This document shows positions 4,979 to 11,581 of a DNA stretch of 11,581 nt, piece by piece. Origin of the DNA: Saprospiraceae bacterium (GTDB taxonomy: Bacteria > Bacteroidota > Bacteroidia > Bacteroidales > JAIPBB01); NCBI GenBank assembly GCA_021739805.1, contig JAIPBB010000168.1:1-11581 (forward strand). The letters run 5' to 3'. Below the pieces are notes generated by a model that saw only the letters and a list, made by a program, of their open reading frames with translations, searched no databases and was not told the origin of the DNA. Position 1 is the stretch's first letter, and each line of letters starts with the position of its first letter. Made by a program: the position numbers and the translations under genes.

Positions 4979-6223
4979 CTAAAAACTTAATGATATTTGA
5001 CCCTTCGGTGGAGCTTCAGCTCTTTTATTGTAAGCTCTGCGTGTGCTTCTAAGCATCTCAAAAACGTCTAACAGGCTAATTAAATGAATACGGACTAATG
5101 AAGCCACAACTGAGAATGCTTTTTTTGTATTAGCCATTTTTTGAATGACGGTCATCAACAATTGGGCAATCAGCGTGCACCATACCTGGGTGTAAATAGC
5201 ATTTACATTTTCCCCATAAAAGAAATGTAGTTGAAAATTTTGCTTCATTTTTTTGAACAGCAATTCTATTCCCCAGCGTTTTTTGTAAAGAAAGGCTACC
5301 TCTTCGGCTGTGATTTCAAAGTTATTGGTCAGAAATTCGTAATATCGGTTCTTTTCATCTTGGTAAGTTACTTTTCTTAGCCGTAGTTTCTTGGTAAGCT
5401 TGGCTTGCTTTTTACCATTTTCATCTTCGGGATGATATTCCAGTTCTATGATTTCATCTGTTAGAACAATGGCTTTCCCTTTCTTGCGATAATGAATACG
5501 TTTATGTTCTATGATTGTGTAAACGGCATTCTTTTTAAGGCGAGTAACAAAAAACACATGTTTCTGTGTCCAAACTGCAAATTGATGGTAATAATTATAT
5601 GCCCTGTCGAACACCACCATGCTATATGAAATCAGTTCCAAACTTTTCAAAAAATTCTTATCATGAACTTTGGCTTCGGTTATTTTAATAAACCGTCCAA
5701 CCGATTGAACAGCATCAATCAACATGTGGACTTTTAACCCTCCTTTCTTTTTGCCATCACCTTTTGGGTTGCGGCCAACTCCCTTCAAAATATCACTGAA
5801 CAGCCGGATGGTTGTCGAATCTATCAACAAAACCTCTTTGAAGGTGAGTCCATAGGTTCGGCTGTCCGACAAAAATGACTGATACCTCTTTACCAATTTA
5901 AAGTAAATATCTTCAAAAACTTCGTGACCACGGTTACGTAATCCATCACTCGCAGTGCTTTTAGCAGGTGCCTTTTTGAAGCCTAAATGATTTAACTTTC
6001 CTCCCATAGCACGTAGCCCTTCACATATCTCAGTCATCGAGTCGCACCTGCTGAATATACCAAACAGCATAGTTATTAAATGGGTTTTTGTCTTGAAGGC
6101 TTTGTAATAGTAGTCGCTGTTTGCCTTGCGAACTGCTTGGTCTAAGTCCGCAGGATGAATTAATTTTAATATTTGTTTAAAAATCGGCTGTCCGACAAAT
6201 TTTATTTCTGTATCTTTATCCAT
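4979..6223 (-). CDS. IS4-family DDE transposase
   Basis: The 414-residue protein is full length. The N-terminal ~90 residues (KFVGQPIFKQILKLI, then HLITMLFGIFSRCDSMTEICEGLR) match the DUF4372-type DNA-binding domain found with many IS4 transposases. The catalytic triad is visible: Asp135 in LLIDSTTIRLFS, Asp206 in VVFDRAYNYY, and Glu320 in YKKRWGIELLFKKMK. The last follows the IS4 YREK pattern Y-x2-R-x3-E-x6-K exactly (Tyr313, Arg316, Glu320, Lys327). A long beta-strand insertion separates the second Asp from the Glu, as in Tn5-like enzymes. The enzyme should cut and paste its own element. A TAAATTTG promoter box lies about 24 bp upstream. All key residues are present, so it is probably active. 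Confidence 0.97.
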   Translation of the reverse strand: MDKDTEIKFVGQPIFKQILKLIHPADLDQAVRKANSDYYYKAFKTKTHLITMLFGIFSRCDSMTEICEGLRAMGGKLNHLGFKKAPAKSTASDGLRNRGHEVFEDIYFKLVKRYQSFLSDSRTYGLTFKEVLLIDSTTIRLFSDILKGVGRNPKGDGKKKGGLKVHMLIDAVQSVGRFIKITEAKVHDKNFLKSLELISYSMVVFDRAYNYYHQFAVWTQKHVFFVTRLKKNAVYTIIEHKRIHYRKKGKAIVLTDEIIELEYHPEDENGKKQAKLTKKLRLRKVTYQDEKNRYYEFLTNNFEITAEEVAFLYKKRWGIELLFKKMKQNFQLHFFYGENVNAIYTQVWCTLIAQLLMTVIQKMANTKKAFSVVASLVRIHLISLLDVFEMLRSTRRAYNKRAEAPPKGQISLSF

Positions 6224-6246
6224 GTTGTTTTTTGTTTGTGGTTAAA

Positions 6247-6254
6247 CAAATTTA
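6247..6254 (-). promoter_or_regulatory. Putative -7 box of the transposase gene
   Basis: The minus strand reads TAAATTTG, an exact TAnnTTTG match, 23 nt before the transposase ATG. TTTC lies 18 bp upstream as a possible -33 element. The box is inside the IS right end, so the element carries its own promoter. Confidence 0.5.
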
Positions 6255-6272
6255 CAACAAGGAGGGGAAACC

Positions 6273-6296
6273 GAAAGGAAGTACCTTTCTTTTTTA
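6273..6296 (+). terminator. Weak terminator-like hairpin in the IS right end
   Basis: GAAAGG (6273-6278) and CCTTTC (6284-6289) form a 6-bp stem around AAGTA, and on the plus strand a T-rich tract follows. It could stop transcripts that cross the IS antisense to the transposase gene. The stem is short, so the call is tentative. Confidence 0.25.
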
Positions 6297-6297
6297 T

Positions 6298-6316
6298 TTT
6301 TATCGGTCAGTAGTGA
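6298..6316 (-). repeat. IS right terminal inverted repeat
   Basis: On the minus strand this end reads TCACTACTGACCGATAAAA. It matches the left end at 15 of 19 positions. Confidence 0.75.
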
Positions 6317-6323
6317 TTAATTA
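6317..6323. repeat. Target-site duplication TTAATTA, right copy
   Basis: Identical to 4878-4884, and directly adjacent to the right inverted repeat. Its last three bases are also the stop codon (TAA on the minus strand) of the small ORF at 6321-6407. Confidence 0.65.
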
Positions 6324-6407
6324 TATGAATTTACACGAAAAGAATACCGCTCCTGCAAAAATCCTTTCTTGTGATTGAGTATTTTCATTAAACAATAATA
6401 ATAACAT
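6321..6407 (-). CDS. Possible 28-codon small ORF upstream of the IS-split secreted-protein locus (copy B)
   Basis: The frame encodes 28 residues beginning MLLLLFNENT, starting 7 nt after the TATATTTG box of repeat copy B. Its stop codon lies in the TTAATTA next to the IS. If the IS is removed, the stop is followed after 6 nt, in frame, by the ATG of the 170-residue secreted protein. The small ORF of copy A (3203-3286) has the same spacing to its promoter box and nearly the same spacing to its downstream gene. Similarity between the peptides fades after about ten residues. Translation is unproven. Confidence 0.25.
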   Translation of the reverse strand: MLLLLFNENTQSQERIFAGAVFFSCKFI

Positions 6408-6411
6408 CTTC

Positions 6412-6543
6412 AAGCAAATATAATTAAATTAATTAAAACTTGAGTAAGAATAAAAGTATTGTGGTTCTGTATCCACACATCGCAAATCAAAAACTTTGTA
6501 CTGAGCTTGTCGAAGTATCGTTAATCCCTGTTCTTAAATCAAT
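6412..6543 (-). repeat. Conserved ~130-bp element, copy B
   Basis: Direct-orientation relative of 3291-3420; see that entry for shared blocks. The central 26 bp (6494-6519) differ from copy A and contain TACTGAGCTTGTCGAAGTA, which resembles the arms of the 334-397 inverted repeat (TTCGAC..GCTCA pattern). The flanks on both sides of this core stay aligned between copies, ending in GTTAATC. It lies between the folD terminator and the right side of the IS. Confidence 0.85.
6415..6422 (-). promoter_or_regulatory. Putative -7 box TATATTTG in copy B
   Basis: Exact TAnnTTTG match on the minus strand, identical to copy A. It was probably the promoter of the secreted 170-residue protein gene before the IS inserted, and now drives at most the small ORF and the IS edge. 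Confidence 0.4.
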
Positions 6544-6574
6544 TTTAAAACATTTTTATTATAAATAAACTAAA

Positions 6575-6609
6575 GAAAAAAGCCCATCCACAAAATATGC
6601 AGATGGGCT
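6575..6609 (-). terminator. Intrinsic terminator of the ffh-folD operon
   Basis: AGCCCATC (6581-6588) and GATGGGCT (6602-6609) form a perfect 8-bp stem with a 13-nt loop. Read on the minus strand, TTTTTTCTTTA follows directly. It sits 21 bp beyond the folD stop codon. Confidence 0.9.
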
Positions 6610-6629
6610 TAGCAAAATTATATTTCTTT

Positions 6630-7505
6630 TTAAACTATTTTCTTTGATGCTTTTAATGTATTCATCAATAAAGACACTATTGTCATCGGTCCTACTCCAC
6701 CCGGAACAGGTGTAATATAGCTGCATTTTGGTGCAACTTCATCAAATAATACATCGCCTTTTAATTTCCAGCCTGATTTAGTTTTATCTGATTTCACCCT
6801 AGTGGTTCCAACATCAATAACAACAGCTCCTTCTTTAACCATATCACCGGTTAAAAATTCAGGAGAACCCAGAGCTGCAATTAAAATATCAGCACCGGCA
6901 CAAACTTCTTTTAAATTAGCTGTTCGGCTATGACAAACTGTAACTGTAGCATTACCCGGGTTGGTTTTATGCGACATAAGAACACTCATTGGTCTTCCGA
7001 CAATATTACTTCTTCCAACAATAACACAATTTTTACCGGAAGTTTCAATTTTATATCTTTCAAGCAACATCATAATCCCCGCAGGAGTTGCAGATACGAA
7101 AGAAGGCAATCCAATTACCATTCTTCCAACGTTTTCAGGATGAAAACCATCAACGTCTTTCTTTGGGTCAATTGCTTCTATTACTTTTTGCTCTGAAATG
7201 TGTTTTGGAATTGGTAGTTGAACAATGAAGCCATCAATGTCAGCATTATTGTTAAGCTCATCTACTTTTGCCAATAATTCAGCTTCGGTAACATCATCTT
7301 CAAACCTTATTAAGGTAGAATCAAAACCTACTTGTTCGCATGATTTAACTTTATGTGCTACATAAGTTTCACTACCACCATCATGGCCAACCAAAATTGC
7401 GGCTAAATGAGGTTTTTTTCCTCCTGCTGCCACAATTTTGCTTACTTCTAAAGCAATTTCTTCTTTAATTTCATTTGAAATCTTTTTTCCGTCAATTAGT
7501 ATCAT
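6630..7505 (-). CDS. folD: Bifunctional methylenetetrahydrofolate dehydrogenase/cyclohydrolase
   Basis: The 291-residue cytoplasmic enzyme has normal family length. It interconverts 5,10-methylene-, 5,10-methenyl- and 10-formyl-tetrahydrofolate, supplying one-carbon units for purines and formyl-methionine. The Y-x3-K active-site motif is at Tyr48-Lys52 ([14 protein letters not shown]). The substrate loop VQLPIP is at 95-100 and [13 protein letters not shown] at 116-128. The dinucleotide-binding segment GRSNIVGRP is at 164-172 and the C-terminal signature [10 protein letters not shown] at 266-275. All are intact. The start codon ATG (7503-7505) opens [10 protein letters not shown], the usual N-terminus. 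The gene follows ffh by 87 bp with no terminator between, so the two are probably co-transcribed, and the terminator at 6575-6609 ends the unit. Confidence 0.98.
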   Translation of the reverse strand: MILIDGKKISNEIKEEIALEVSKIVAAGGKKPHLAAILVGHDGGSETYVAHKVKSCEQVGFDSTLIRFEDDVTEAELLAKVDELNNNADIDGFIVQLPIPKHISEQKVIEAIDPKKDVDGFHPENVGRMVIGLPSFVSATPAGIMMLLERYKIETSGKNCVIVGRSNIVGRPMSVLMSHKTNPGNATVTVCHSRTANLKEVCAGADILIAALGSPEFLTGDMVKEGAVVIDVGTTRVKSDKTKSGWKLKGDVLFDEVAPKCSYITPVPGGVGPMTIVSLLMNTLKASKKIV

Positions 7506-7592
7506 AATATTAAATTTAGTTAGAGATATAGTTTTATTTAAAGTTAGTTTATAAAATTACAAATAAAACTTAAATCTCAAATAAAAAAGTAA

Positions 7593-8930
7593 CTATCTTC
7601 TTTTTTTCATATTCTTCATCATTTGCATTGCATTTTTAGCTCCTCCACCCGACATCATTTTCATCATCTTACGAGTATCTTCAAATTGTTTAATCAAACG
7701 ATTAACATCCTGGATAGTGGTTCCACTCCCATCTGCAATTCTCTTTCTTCTTGTGCCATTAAGTACCTTAGGGTCTTCTCTTTCGACTGGTGTCATCGAG
7801 TGAATTATTGCTTCAATACCTTTAAATGCATCATCTTCAATATCAACATCCTTCAATGCTTTACCAATTCCGGGAATCATTCCAACCAGATCTTTGACAT
7901 TTCCCATTTTCTTGATTTGCTTGATTTGGCTTAAAAAGTCATTAAAATCAAACTGATTCTTTGCTATTCTCTTTTGAAGTTTTTTAGCCTCCACTTCGTC
8001 AAATTGTTCCTGGGCTTTTTCAACTAAGGAAACAATATCACCCATGCCTAATATTCTATCTGCCATACGAGTTGGATAGAATACATCGATAGCATCAAGT
8101 TTTTCACCTATACCAACAAACTTTATCGGTTTACTAACAACAGAACGAATAGTTAGGGCGGCTCCACCCCTTGTATCGCCATCAAGCTTAGTTAAAACAA
8201 CTCCATCATAATCCAAAACATCATTAAAGGCTTTGGCAGTATTAACAGCATCTTGCCCAGTCATAGCATCAACAACAAAAAGAGTTTCGTGTGGATTAAC
8301 AGTTTTATGAATTTCTGAGATTTCGTTCATCATCTCCTGGTCGATTGCCAAACGACCTGCTGTATCAATAATTACAACATTATAGCCATTTTCTTTAGCA
8401 TGGCTGATTGCTCTCTTGGCAATTTTTACTGGAGCTTTACTGTCTTCTTCAGTAAATACAGGAACATTAACCTGCTCTCCTAAAACTTTTAACTGTTCTA
8501 TGGCGGCAGGACGATAAACATCACAAGCAACCAAAAGGGGGTTCTTTCCTTTTTTAGTTTTGAGATAATTGGCAAGTTTACCGGAAAAAGTTGTTTTTCC
8601 TGAACCTTGAAGCCCGGCTATTAAAATTATTGATGGATTAACTTTAACATTTAAATCAACATGCTCCTCGCCCATCAACTTTGCTAATTCATCATGAACA
8701 ATTTTCACCATCAATTGCCCGGGAGAAACAGAAGTAAGAATCTTTTCGCCTAAAGCCTTTTCTTTTATCTGGTTTGTGAAATCTTTTGCAATTTTAAAAC
8801 TAACATCTGCATCAAGAAGAGCTTTTCTAACTTCCTTTAATGTTTCGGCAACATTTATTTCAGTAATATGACCATGGCCTTTAAGAACCTTAAACGCCCT
8901 ATCAAATTTATCGCTTAAACTTTCGAACAT
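7593..8930 (-). CDS. ffh: Signal recognition particle protein Ffh (SRP54 GTPase)
   Basis: Read from the ATG at 8928-8930 the protein has 445 residues and begins MFESLSDKFDRAFKVLKG, the standard Ffh N-terminus. An upstream in-frame ATG at 8966 would add 12 residues but overlaps the predicted -7 box, so I reject it. N domain is about 1-85. The GTPase domain has P-loop GLQGSGKT (106-113), DVYRPAA (137-143), DTAGR (189-193) and TKLDGD (247-252). The M domain follows from about 300, with RKRIADGSGTTIQDVNRLIKQF and a Met/Lys-rich tail that binds signal sequences and SRP RNA. Ffh delivers ribosomes making membrane proteins to FtsY at the inner membrane. folD follows on the same strand. Confidence 0.98.
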   Translation of the reverse strand: MFESLSDKFDRAFKVLKGHGHITEINVAETLKEVRKALLDADVSFKIAKDFTNQIKEKALGEKILTSVSPGQLMVKIVHDELAKLMGEEHVDLNVKVNPSIILIAGLQGSGKTTFSGKLANYLKTKKGKNPLLVACDVYRPAAIEQLKVLGEQVNVPVFTEEDSKAPVKIAKRAISHAKENGYNVVIIDTAGRLAIDQEMMNEISEIHKTVNPHETLFVVDAMTGQDAVNTAKAFNDVLDYDGVVLTKLDGDTRGGAALTIRSVVSKPIKFVGIGEKLDAIDVFYPTRMADRILGMGDIVSLVEKAQEQFDEVEAKKLQKRIAKNQFDFNDFLSQIKQIKKMGNVKDLVGMIPGIGKALKDVDIEDDAFKGIEAIIHSMTPVEREDPKVLNGTRRKRIADGSGTTIQDVNRLIKQFEDTRKMMKMMSGGGAKNAMQMMKNMKKRR

Positions 8931-8963
8931 AAATCTTTGTTGTTTTTTAATTCTAATGAGTTG

Positions 8964-8971
8964 CAAAAATA
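8964..8971 (-). promoter_or_regulatory. Putative -7 box of the ffh-folD operon
   Basis: The minus strand reads TATTTTTG, an exact TAnnTTTG match, 33 nt before the chosen ffh start. No convincing -33 TTTG is present. Its position supports the 8930 start over the one at 8966. Confidence 0.4.
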
Positions 8972-9059
8972 ATTAAATTCCTTTACAATTGGCTTTCTTG
9001 AGTACAGCTATCCTGAAAAATTTATTTTAATATCAAATCACATAAATAAATAAAAACAA

Positions 9060-9092
9060 AGGTTTTACCTATTGGTTTCAGGTATATAACCT
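9060..9092. promoter_or_regulatory. Double AGGT/ACCT dyad between ffh and the beta-helix gene
   Basis: AGGTTTTACCT (9060-9070) and AGGTATATAACCT (9080-9092) are each palindromic, and together they can also pair into one bulged hairpin. On the minus strand the hairpin is followed by TTTGTTTTTATTT, so it could act as a terminator for antisense transcripts. Placed 28 bp upstream of the beta-helix gene's promoter, it could instead be an operator pair. Confidence 0.35.
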
Positions 9093-9119
9093 AAAAAATT
9101 TCATTTCCCAATTATTAAA

Positions 9120-9151
9120 TTTGGTGAAAAAAATTCTAAAAAATATATTTT
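9120..9151 (+). promoter_or_regulatory. Putative promoter of the beta-helix protein gene
   Basis: TTTG (9120-9123), a 20-bp spacer and TATATTTT (9144-9151, one base off TAnnTTTG, with G next) have the same geometry as the umuC promoter. The predicted transcription start is near 9158, giving a leader of about 45 nt. Confidence 0.45.
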
Positions 9152-9202
9152 GATTATTTGAAATTTATTAATTTTATAGCATAAACCAAAATCCATAATA
9201 AA

Positions 9203-10213
9203 ATGAAAAAAGCTATTTTCCTATCATTAGCACTAATGCTAACGACTTCTTTAAGTTTATTTGCTACCAAATATCGTGTAAACAATAATACTGGAGCAGA
9301 CGCAGACTTTACAACTATAACTTCTGCAGTTAGTGGAGCATCATCAGGTGACACACTTTACGTTGAAGGTTCATCTGTGAGCTATGGAACATTTACATTA
9401 ACAAAAAAATTATATCTTTTCGGACCAGGATATTTCCTAACTTTAAATCCCGAAACTCAAGCTAACCCGGCATCAGCTATATTTGAAACTATAAATCTGA
9501 ATGGAGGCTCTTCGGGTAGTTTATTAACAGGTTTATATATCAATTCCAGGCTTTATATTGATGATGACAACATTATTATTAAAAGAAATTTTATTGGGAA
9601 TAATGGAATTCTTGTTAATGATAACAATTTTAATATAATGATACTTCAAAATTACATTTCCTGTAATAGCTATTATGAATCATCAATAGAAGTTGAAACT
9701 AATTGCAGTAATGTTTTTATTCAAAACAATTTTATTCACAGAGGCACTGCCGGATACCAAAATGCTTTAATTATAGCAGGTACTTCAACTGCAATTATTT
9801 CTAACAACTATATAAGGGGAAATATTGAAATTCGCAATTCAAATTTCACCAATAATATTTTATCATGGGGTGGTATAATTTCCAGTAATAGCTCATACCA
9901 TAAAAATATAGGTAACTCAACCCAATTTCCTATAGATACTGCTAATAGTGTTTTTAATTTACAAAATATTGACATGGCTACTGTTTTTGAAGAAACGGCT
10001 GCAAGTTCCGATGGTAAAAAAATTCTAAAAGCCGGTTCTCCGGCAATTGGTTATGGTGTTGGCGGGGTTGATTGTGGGATTTTTGGTGGTAGTGATCCTT
10101 ATGTTCTTTCAGGAATACCGGCAATACCCGCAATCTATTTCTTTACAGCACCAAGTTCAGGTTCTTCATCAACAGGACTACCTGTAAATGTAAAAATTAA
10201 ATCTCGAAAATAA
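9203..10213 (+). CDS. Exported right-handed beta-helix (pectate-lyase-like fold) protein
   Basis: The 336-residue product begins with a signal peptide (MKKAIFLSLALMLTTSLSLFA, cleavage after about residue 21). The segment after it, with DFTTITSAVSGASSGDTLYVEGS, is the entry motif common to parallel beta-helix proteins (the DFTTIQAAV..A..GDTIYV pattern). The region from about 80 to 240 is rich in Asn and short hydrophobic strands (NNFIHRG, ISNNYIRGN, NFTNNILSW), as expected for stacked helix turns. It ends near KILKAGSPAIGYGVGGVDCGIFGG, a segment often closing such domains. No catalytic residues for a polysaccharide lyase can be named, so substrate and activity are unknown. A Pro/Ser-rich tail follows, and no type IX secretion C-terminal domain is evident. 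The downstream gene also encodes an exported protein. Confidence 0.8.
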   Translation: MKKAIFLSLALMLTTSLSLFATKYRVNNNTGADADFTTITSAVSGASSGDTLYVEGSSVSYGTFTLTKKLYLFGPGYFLTLNPETQANPASAIFETINLNGGSSGSLLTGLYINSRLYIDDDNIIIKRNFIGNNGILVNDNNFNIMILQNYISCNSYYESSIEVETNCSNVFIQNNFIHRGTAGYQNALIIAGTSTAIISNNYIRGNIEIRNSNFTNNILSWGGIISSNSSYHKNIGNSTQFPIDTANSVFNLQNIDMATVFEETAASSDGKKILKAGSPAIGYGVGGVDCGIFGGSDPYVLSGIPAIPAIYFFTAPSSGSSSTGLPVNVKIKSRK

Positions 10214-10284
10214 TTTACTGATTATTAATACAAAACACATAAAACAAAATGACAAGAAAATTTTGAAACATTATATTATTAAAT

Positions 10285-10344
10285 GAAATTCGAAATTGGA
10301 AATTAGAAATTCAGGAGAATGCCAAATTTCTAATTTCTAATCAC
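10285..10344. repeat. Heptamer repeats arranged as an inverted repeat
   Basis: Four units, GAAATTC, GAAATTG, GAAATTA and GAAATTC (10285-10312), face three opposite-sense units, AAATTTC, TAATTTC and TAATCAC (10324-10344). The core arms AAATTAGAAATT (10300-10311) and AATTTCTAATTT (10325-10336) are exact complements. It occupies the middle of the 187-bp gap between the two exported-protein genes. There is no T-run. The units belong to the family seen at 402-464. Confidence 0.8.
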
Positions 10345-10400
10345 AAATTTTTAAAATCACAAATAAGGAGAAGACAAGCTAATTGCAACAAAATAAAAAG

Positions 10401-11581
10401 ATGAAGAAATATTTAAACATATCATTTTTTCTTTTTTCAATTGTATTTTTGATTAATACTTCTTTTGCTCAAAATAATATTTCTAAAATTGAATATTTCA
10501 TCGACATTGACCCGGGTTTTGGTTCAGGGACTTCTGTCGCTTTTACTAATGATACTGTTCTGGATTTGAATTTCTCTGCTTCATTAAATGGTTTAGCTAA
10601 TGGTTTTCACTTCTTGTTTATAAGAGCTTTAAATGATAGTGGATGGGGGCAAACATATGTACATCCTTTTTCATATTCTGAAAATTCAGCATTTACTTCT
10701 TTAGCAAATATTAACAAAATTGAATATTATTTTGATGTTGACCCCGGTTATGATAGTGCTATTTCAATAAATTTCACTCCGGATTCAATCATAAATATAT
10801 TGCATAACTCAAATCTCACAGGTTTGACTCCCGGTTTGCATTTTTTACATATGAGAGCAAAAGATGCAAACGGACAATGGAGTTTAAATTACAATAAACC
10901 TTTTATTGCAATAGGCTCTGCCGGGCTTCCAAATATAACTGAATTAGAATATTATATTGATACTATTGCCGGATACGGACTAGGAACTTCTGTTCCAATA
11001 ACACCTGACAGTGCTTTGTCAGAAGCTTTCTATATTGACCTTAGCGGCATTTCTGATGGCTTTCATTTTTTACATATTAGGGCAAAAGATGATAATGGCA
11101 ATTGGAGTCTTAATTATTTCCGACCTTTCCTTTGTAGTGGTAGCGAAGATTTTGCTTTGATTGATAAGTTTGAATACTTTTTTGATACAGACCCGGGATA
11201 CGATTCAGGAATAGTTGTCAACCTTACAAACGATACGATAATAGATGAATATTTTAATGCAGATTTAAGTGGATTAAGTTTAGGAATGCATATGATGCAT
11301 ATCAGGGCTAAAGATGAAAATGGCTACTGGAGCATTGATTATATCAAACCAATAGTGGTATCAAACTCTTTAGGTTTTCCTGATATTAATGCAGTAGAGT
11401 ATTTTATTGACACTGACCCTGGATATGGAAATGGCACCAGCGTAAACTTAGCTCCAGACAGCATTATTAATCAAGCTTTTACAATAAATTTAAATGGAAT
11501 AAATCCCGGAATACACACATTGTTCTTTCGTGCATTAGATGATAATGGAATTTGGAGTCAGACATATACAAGAGCCTTTTT
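10401..11581 (+). CDS. Large exported repeat protein (3' truncated by window edge)
   Basis: The frame opens at ATG 10401 and stays open to the end, giving 393 residues. A signal peptide comes first (MKKYLNISFFLFSIVFLINTSFAQ, cleavage around 23-24). At least five tandem units of 75-77 residues follow, with their KIEYF-like cores at residues 29, 106, 181, 256 and 331. The unit consensus is roughly (K/E)-x-EYFIDTDPGYG, an acidic DS segment, then DL-x-G-x-x-x-G-x-H-x-LHIRAKDDNG-x-WS, with an aromatic-Pro end. The order suggests a beta-sandwich repeat with a possible Ca-binding DTDPG turn. Such repeat architectures are typical of Bacteroidota surface or type IX-secreted proteins, but the C-terminus that would show a sorting domain lies outside the window. 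I do not know the function; adhesion or an envelope role is only inference. Confidence 0.85.
   Translation, partial: MKKYLNISFFLFSIVFLINTSFAQNNISKIEYFIDIDPGFGSGTSVAFTNDTVLDLNFSASLNGLANGFHFLFIRALNDSGWGQTYVHPFSYSENSAFTSLANINKIEYYFDVDPGYDSAISINFTPDSIINILHNSNLTGLTPGLHFLHMRAKDANGQWSLNYNKPFIAIGSAGLPNITELEYYIDTIAGYGLGTSVPITPDSALSEAFYIDLSGISDGFHFLHIRAKDDNGNWSLNYFRPFLCSGSEDFALIDKFEYFFDTDPGYDSGIVVNLTNDTIIDEYFNADLSGLSLGMHMMHIRAKDENGYWSIDYIKPIVVSNSLGFPDINAVEYFIDTDPGYGNGTSVNLAPDSIINQAFTINLNGINPGIHTLFFRALDDNGIWSQTYTRAF

Larger units (their letters stand above)
4885..6316 (-). mobile_element. Complete IS4-family insertion sequence, 1,432 bp
   Basis: The element carries one intact DDE transposase gene and is bounded by imperfect terminal inverted repeats. 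The left end 4885-4903 and the reverse complement of 6298-6316 agree at 15 of 19 positions (TCACTACTnnCCGAnnAAA). TTAATTA flanks both sides. Size and single-gene organisation fit the IS4 family. The insertion point lies between a small ORF's stop codon and the start of the secreted 170-residue protein gene. Removing the element and one TTAATTA restores a continuous leader in which the stop codon and the ATG are 6 nt apart. The intact frame and preserved ends suggest a fairly recent insertion. Confidence 0.85.

Noticed and set aside
3291..6543. Integron cassette array, with the 130-bp elements as attC sites around the toxin-antitoxin genes
   Set aside because: Direct repeats flanking a toxin-antitoxin pair invite this idea, but I see no clear paired GTTRRRY/RYYYAAC ends and no integrase. 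The elements also lie upstream of genes, with a promoter box. A structural attC search could still test it.
6930..7196. Open frames on the plus strand within folD, and similar ones within ffh (7623-7934) and umuC
   Set aside because: They lie antisense or out of frame inside strongly conserved genes and encode no recognisable protein.
8931..8966. Longer ffh start at 8966
   Set aside because: It adds MQLIRIKKQQRF before the conserved MFESLSDKF start and overlaps the predicted TATTTTTG box.
9154..9354. 66-codon frame on the minus strand over the start of the beta-helix gene
   Set aside because: It is antisense to a signal-peptide-bearing gene and covers that gene's promoter region, with no supporting features.

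Overview
The window looks like a chromosomal segment of a member of the Bacteroidota. The DNA is AT-rich. Several genes have the phylum's promoter type (-7 box TAnnTTTG, sometimes with TTTG about 20 bp upstream), Shine-Dalgarno sequences are mostly absent, and many proteins are secreted. The intergenic DNA is full of short repeats of a kind common in this phylum. I cannot name a genus.

Layout. Positions 1-2856 (+) form a DNA-damage-tolerance block: the end of umuD, then umuC (DNA polymerase V), then a YedK/HMCES-type SRAP protein that protects abasic sites. Repeats separate the three genes: a 20-bp inverted repeat plus a heptamer array between umuD and umuC, and heptamer plus 41/26-bp tandem arrays between umuC and SRAP. 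umuC and SRAP share a closely matching promoter-like motif containing TTTCAGAATT. Positions 2860-6543 are an accessory stretch with a small membrane protein (-), a ParE/RelE-type toxin-antitoxin pair (+), a secreted protein of unknown function (-), and a complete IS4-family insertion sequence (4885-6316, flanked by TTAATTA). Two diverged direct copies of a ~130-bp promoter-bearing element lie here, each upstream of a minus-strand gene. Positions 6575-8930 (-) are housekeeping: ffh then folD, ending in a clear intrinsic terminator. From 9203 onward (+) lie two exported proteins: a probable right-handed beta-helix protein, and the first 393 residues of a protein built from 75-77-residue repeats, which runs off the window.

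How the parts fit. UmuD, UmuC and SRAP would act together in translesion synthesis and in shielding damaged single-stranded DNA. In the accessory stretch, the IS has separated the secreted-protein gene from its presumed promoter. Without the IS, that locus would have the same plan as the small membrane-protein locus: conserved ~130-bp element with a TATATTTG box, then a 27/28-codon small ORF, then after 6-7 nt the start of a minus-strand membrane or secreted protein gene. This repeated plan is the least explained feature in the window. The rest is recognisable biology set in unusually repeat-rich spacers.
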